A DNA stretch of 64,000 nt from Comamonadaceae bacterium G21597-S1 (lineage in GTDB: Bacteria > Pseudomonadota > Gammaproteobacteria > Burkholderiales > Burkholderiaceae_C). Positions within the stretch are counted from its first letter, which is position 1. Each line of letters opens with the position of its first letter. The notes under the pieces were generated by a model, which was not told where the DNA came from, made no database searches, and was given only the letters and a program-made list of their open reading frames with translations. Shown one piece after another: positions 62,666-64,000 of the stretch. The stretch spans positions 107,035-171,034 of the forward strand of contig JAPWHR010000014.1 of the NCBI GenBank assembly GCA_027214345.1, read 5' to 3'. The position numbers and the translations under genes are program-made.

Positions 62666-62954
62666 GCCGGACAAGCGAAGGCGGCTGGTCACGACACCGC
62701 GTCATGCTAGTCGCAATCGCTGCGCCAACCGCGTGCATTGGTACACACGAGCCCATCATTTGCACACGGATACACAGTCGCCCTGCAGCGACCTTGACGG
62801 CGCAACCTGCGCGCACCGCGCAAGAGCGACCGATCCTGCGGATGCGCGAGGACGACCGTCGCGCTGGACGCGGTCGGACCGATACCGCGCGACGAAGACG
62901 AGGCTTCCGAGCAGGAGCAGCAGGAGCCGTGCATTCCTGCACGGCCCACCGGCA

Positions 62955-63917
62955 TCACTCCAGCTTGATGTTCGCCTGCTTGATCAGCACCCCGAATTTC
63001 TCGTAGTCCTGCCGGTTCATCTGCGCGAACTGCTCCGGCGTCAGGTTGCCGGGCTCGCCGCCCAGGCCCTTGAGCTTGGCCTGCACGTCGGGCAGCTTGA
63101 GGATGCGGGCCAGTTCGGCCTGCAACTTCGCGGTCACCTCGGACGGGGTGCCGCCGGTGACGAACATGCCGTACCAGGTGCTCATCTCGAAACCCGGCAC
63201 GCCGGCTTCGGCCAGCGTCGGCACCTGCGGCAATTCGGCGCTGCGCGTGGCGGTGGTCACTGCCAGCGGCTTGAGCTTGCCGGCCTTGATCTGGCCCATG
63301 GCCGACGAGGTGGTGTCGAACATGATCTGGATGTTGCCGGCGATCAGGTCGAGATGGGCCTGGCTGCTGCCCTTGTACGGCACATGAATGCTCTTGACGC
63401 CGGCTGCCAGATTGAATCCTTCGCCAGCGATGTGCTGGGTGCTGCCCACGCCGGAAGATCCGTATTTGATGTCATCCGGCTTGGCCTTCATGTGGGCGAC
63501 CAGCTCCTTGACATTGGTGGCCGTCACCGCCGGGCCGGCGACCAGCACATTGGGCACGGTGACGATCAGCGCCACCGGCGTCAGGTCCTTGATCGGATCG
63601 AAACCGAGCTTGAGCAGGTGCGGCGCGATCGCCTGGCCGGTGTTGGTGGCCACCAGCAAGGTGTGGCCGTCGGCCGGCGCCTTGGCGGTCAGGTCTGCCG
63701 CGATGGTATTGGACGCGCCGGGCTTGTTCTCGACGACGAAGCTGCCCTTGAGGCCGTCGGCCATCTTCTCGGCCAGCATGCGCGCGATGATGTCGGTGCC
63801 GCCGCCGGCGTTGGCGCCGACCATGATGCGCACCGGCTTGCTCGGGTAGGTCTGCGCCAGTGCCACCAGGGGCGCCAGCAGGATGCCGGCGCACAGGATC
63901 TTCTTCAGTTGCTTCAT
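62955..63917 (-). CDS. Bug-type (TctC-like) periplasmic binding protein
   Basis: 320 aa. Signal peptide (LCAGILLAPLVALAQ) then Bug motifs: YPSKPVRIMVGANAGGGTDII, VVENKPGASNTIAADL, PADGHTLLVATNT, VPYKGSSQAHLDL and a C-terminal region ending IKLE. Binds an unidentified small carboxylate. The start at 63917 follows AGGAGA. Its promoter and any operon partners lie beyond 64000; 63918-64000 holds only the leader. Confidence 0.87.
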   Translation of the reverse strand: MKQLKKILCAGILLAPLVALAQTYPSKPVRIMVGANAGGGTDIIARMLAEKMADGLKGSFVVENKPGASNTIAADLTAKAPADGHTLLVATNTGQAIAPHLLKLGFDPIKDLTPVALIVTVPNVLVAGPAVTATNVKELVAHMKAKPDDIKYGSSGVGSTQHIAGEGFNLAAGVKSIHVPYKGSSQAHLDLIAGNIQIMFDTTSSAMGQIKAGKLKPLAVTTATRSAELPQVPTLAEAGVPGFEMSTWYGMFVTGGTPSEVTAKLQAELARILKLPDVQAKLKGLGGEPGNLTPEQFAQMNRQDYEKFGVLIKQANIKLE

Positions 63918-64000
63918 GCCAATGTCTCCTAATATCTTCAAGTTGATTCAAACTTCAGTGGTCAAGGCTTTGGTTACGGCCTTGATTGCTGAACGGGTTG

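Overview
The window is GC-rich, densely packed chromosomal DNA from a betaproteobacterium, most likely order Burkholderiales and probably an Alcaligenaceae-type genome (Bordetella/Achromobacter/Pigmentiphaga neighbourhood). This is inferred from the very high G+C at third codon positions, two Bug-type (TctC-like) periplasmic receptors, many LysR regulators, a 3-hydroxybenzoate mobA/mobR pair, and ATGA-type gene overlaps. The species cannot be fixed from the sequence. I see no rRNA, tRNA, CRISPR array, insertion sequence or phage gene. The window is a mosaic of small catabolic, transport and stress modules, most with their own divergent regulator.

Left part (1-18.9 kb): the 3' end of an unidentified gene that seems frameshifted; mobA (3-hydroxybenzoate 4-monooxygenase) divergent from mobR (MarR); a tandem acetyltransferase; a lipase-like lipoprotein; an ArsR regulator plus a flavoprotein with a cysteine-rich tail, sharing a duplicated operator; a CaiB/BaiF CoA-transferase and Bug receptor divergent from a LysR; an EamA exporter; WrbA and a LysR; a MetX-like alpha/beta hydrolase; an orphan ParB-like protein beside a zinc-ribbon protein; and a large fused TRAP permease.

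Middle part (18.9-33 kb): a two-gene split phosphotransferase resembling PEP synthase / phenylphosphate synthase / rifampicin phosphotransferase, in which the ATP-grasp subunit carries a cyclic-nucleotide-binding domain; an ABC-F ATPase preceded by a promoter, a three-codon leader ORF and a folded leader; an AGCS symporter with glutaminase and an FNR-like box; a KTSC protein; a probable TmpA/TmpB pair for degrading the organophosphonate 2-trimethylaminoethylphosphonate, divergent from a LysR; a cystathionine gamma-synthase family enzyme; and a LysR gene flanked by CTAGGG-type inverted repeats and followed by two small orphan proteins.

Right part (33-64 kb): a diheme cytochrome c, histidine phosphatase, transglutaminase-like protein and TlpA-like thioredoxin; an exported haloperoxidase-like hydrolase divergent from catalase; a LuxR response regulator and a large ATP-binding LuxR regulator next to a five-gene operon (isochorismatase-family hydrolase, XapX protein, YtcJ-like amidohydrolase, DoxX protein, MFS exporter). 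Then come housekeeping-type genes (DUF3297, M48 peptidase, GDT1-family cation transporter, Ca/Na exchanger, DUF6064, aldo/keto reductase). A PepSY / response regulator / histidine kinase operon lies divergent from a DUF1924-cytochrome, diheme-cytochrome, cytochrome b561 operon. The end holds a P-type ATPase, a frameshifted truncated haemoglobin, an RcnB-like protein, a glycine-rich exported protein and a second Bug receptor.

Most promising for follow-up: the split phosphotransferase with its cNMP domain (18886-21824), the ArsR/flavoprotein unit with duplicated operators (5205-7180), the ABC-F leader (21831-22000), the TmpAB module (26690-29441) and the LuxR-linked hydrolase operon (39615-48569).
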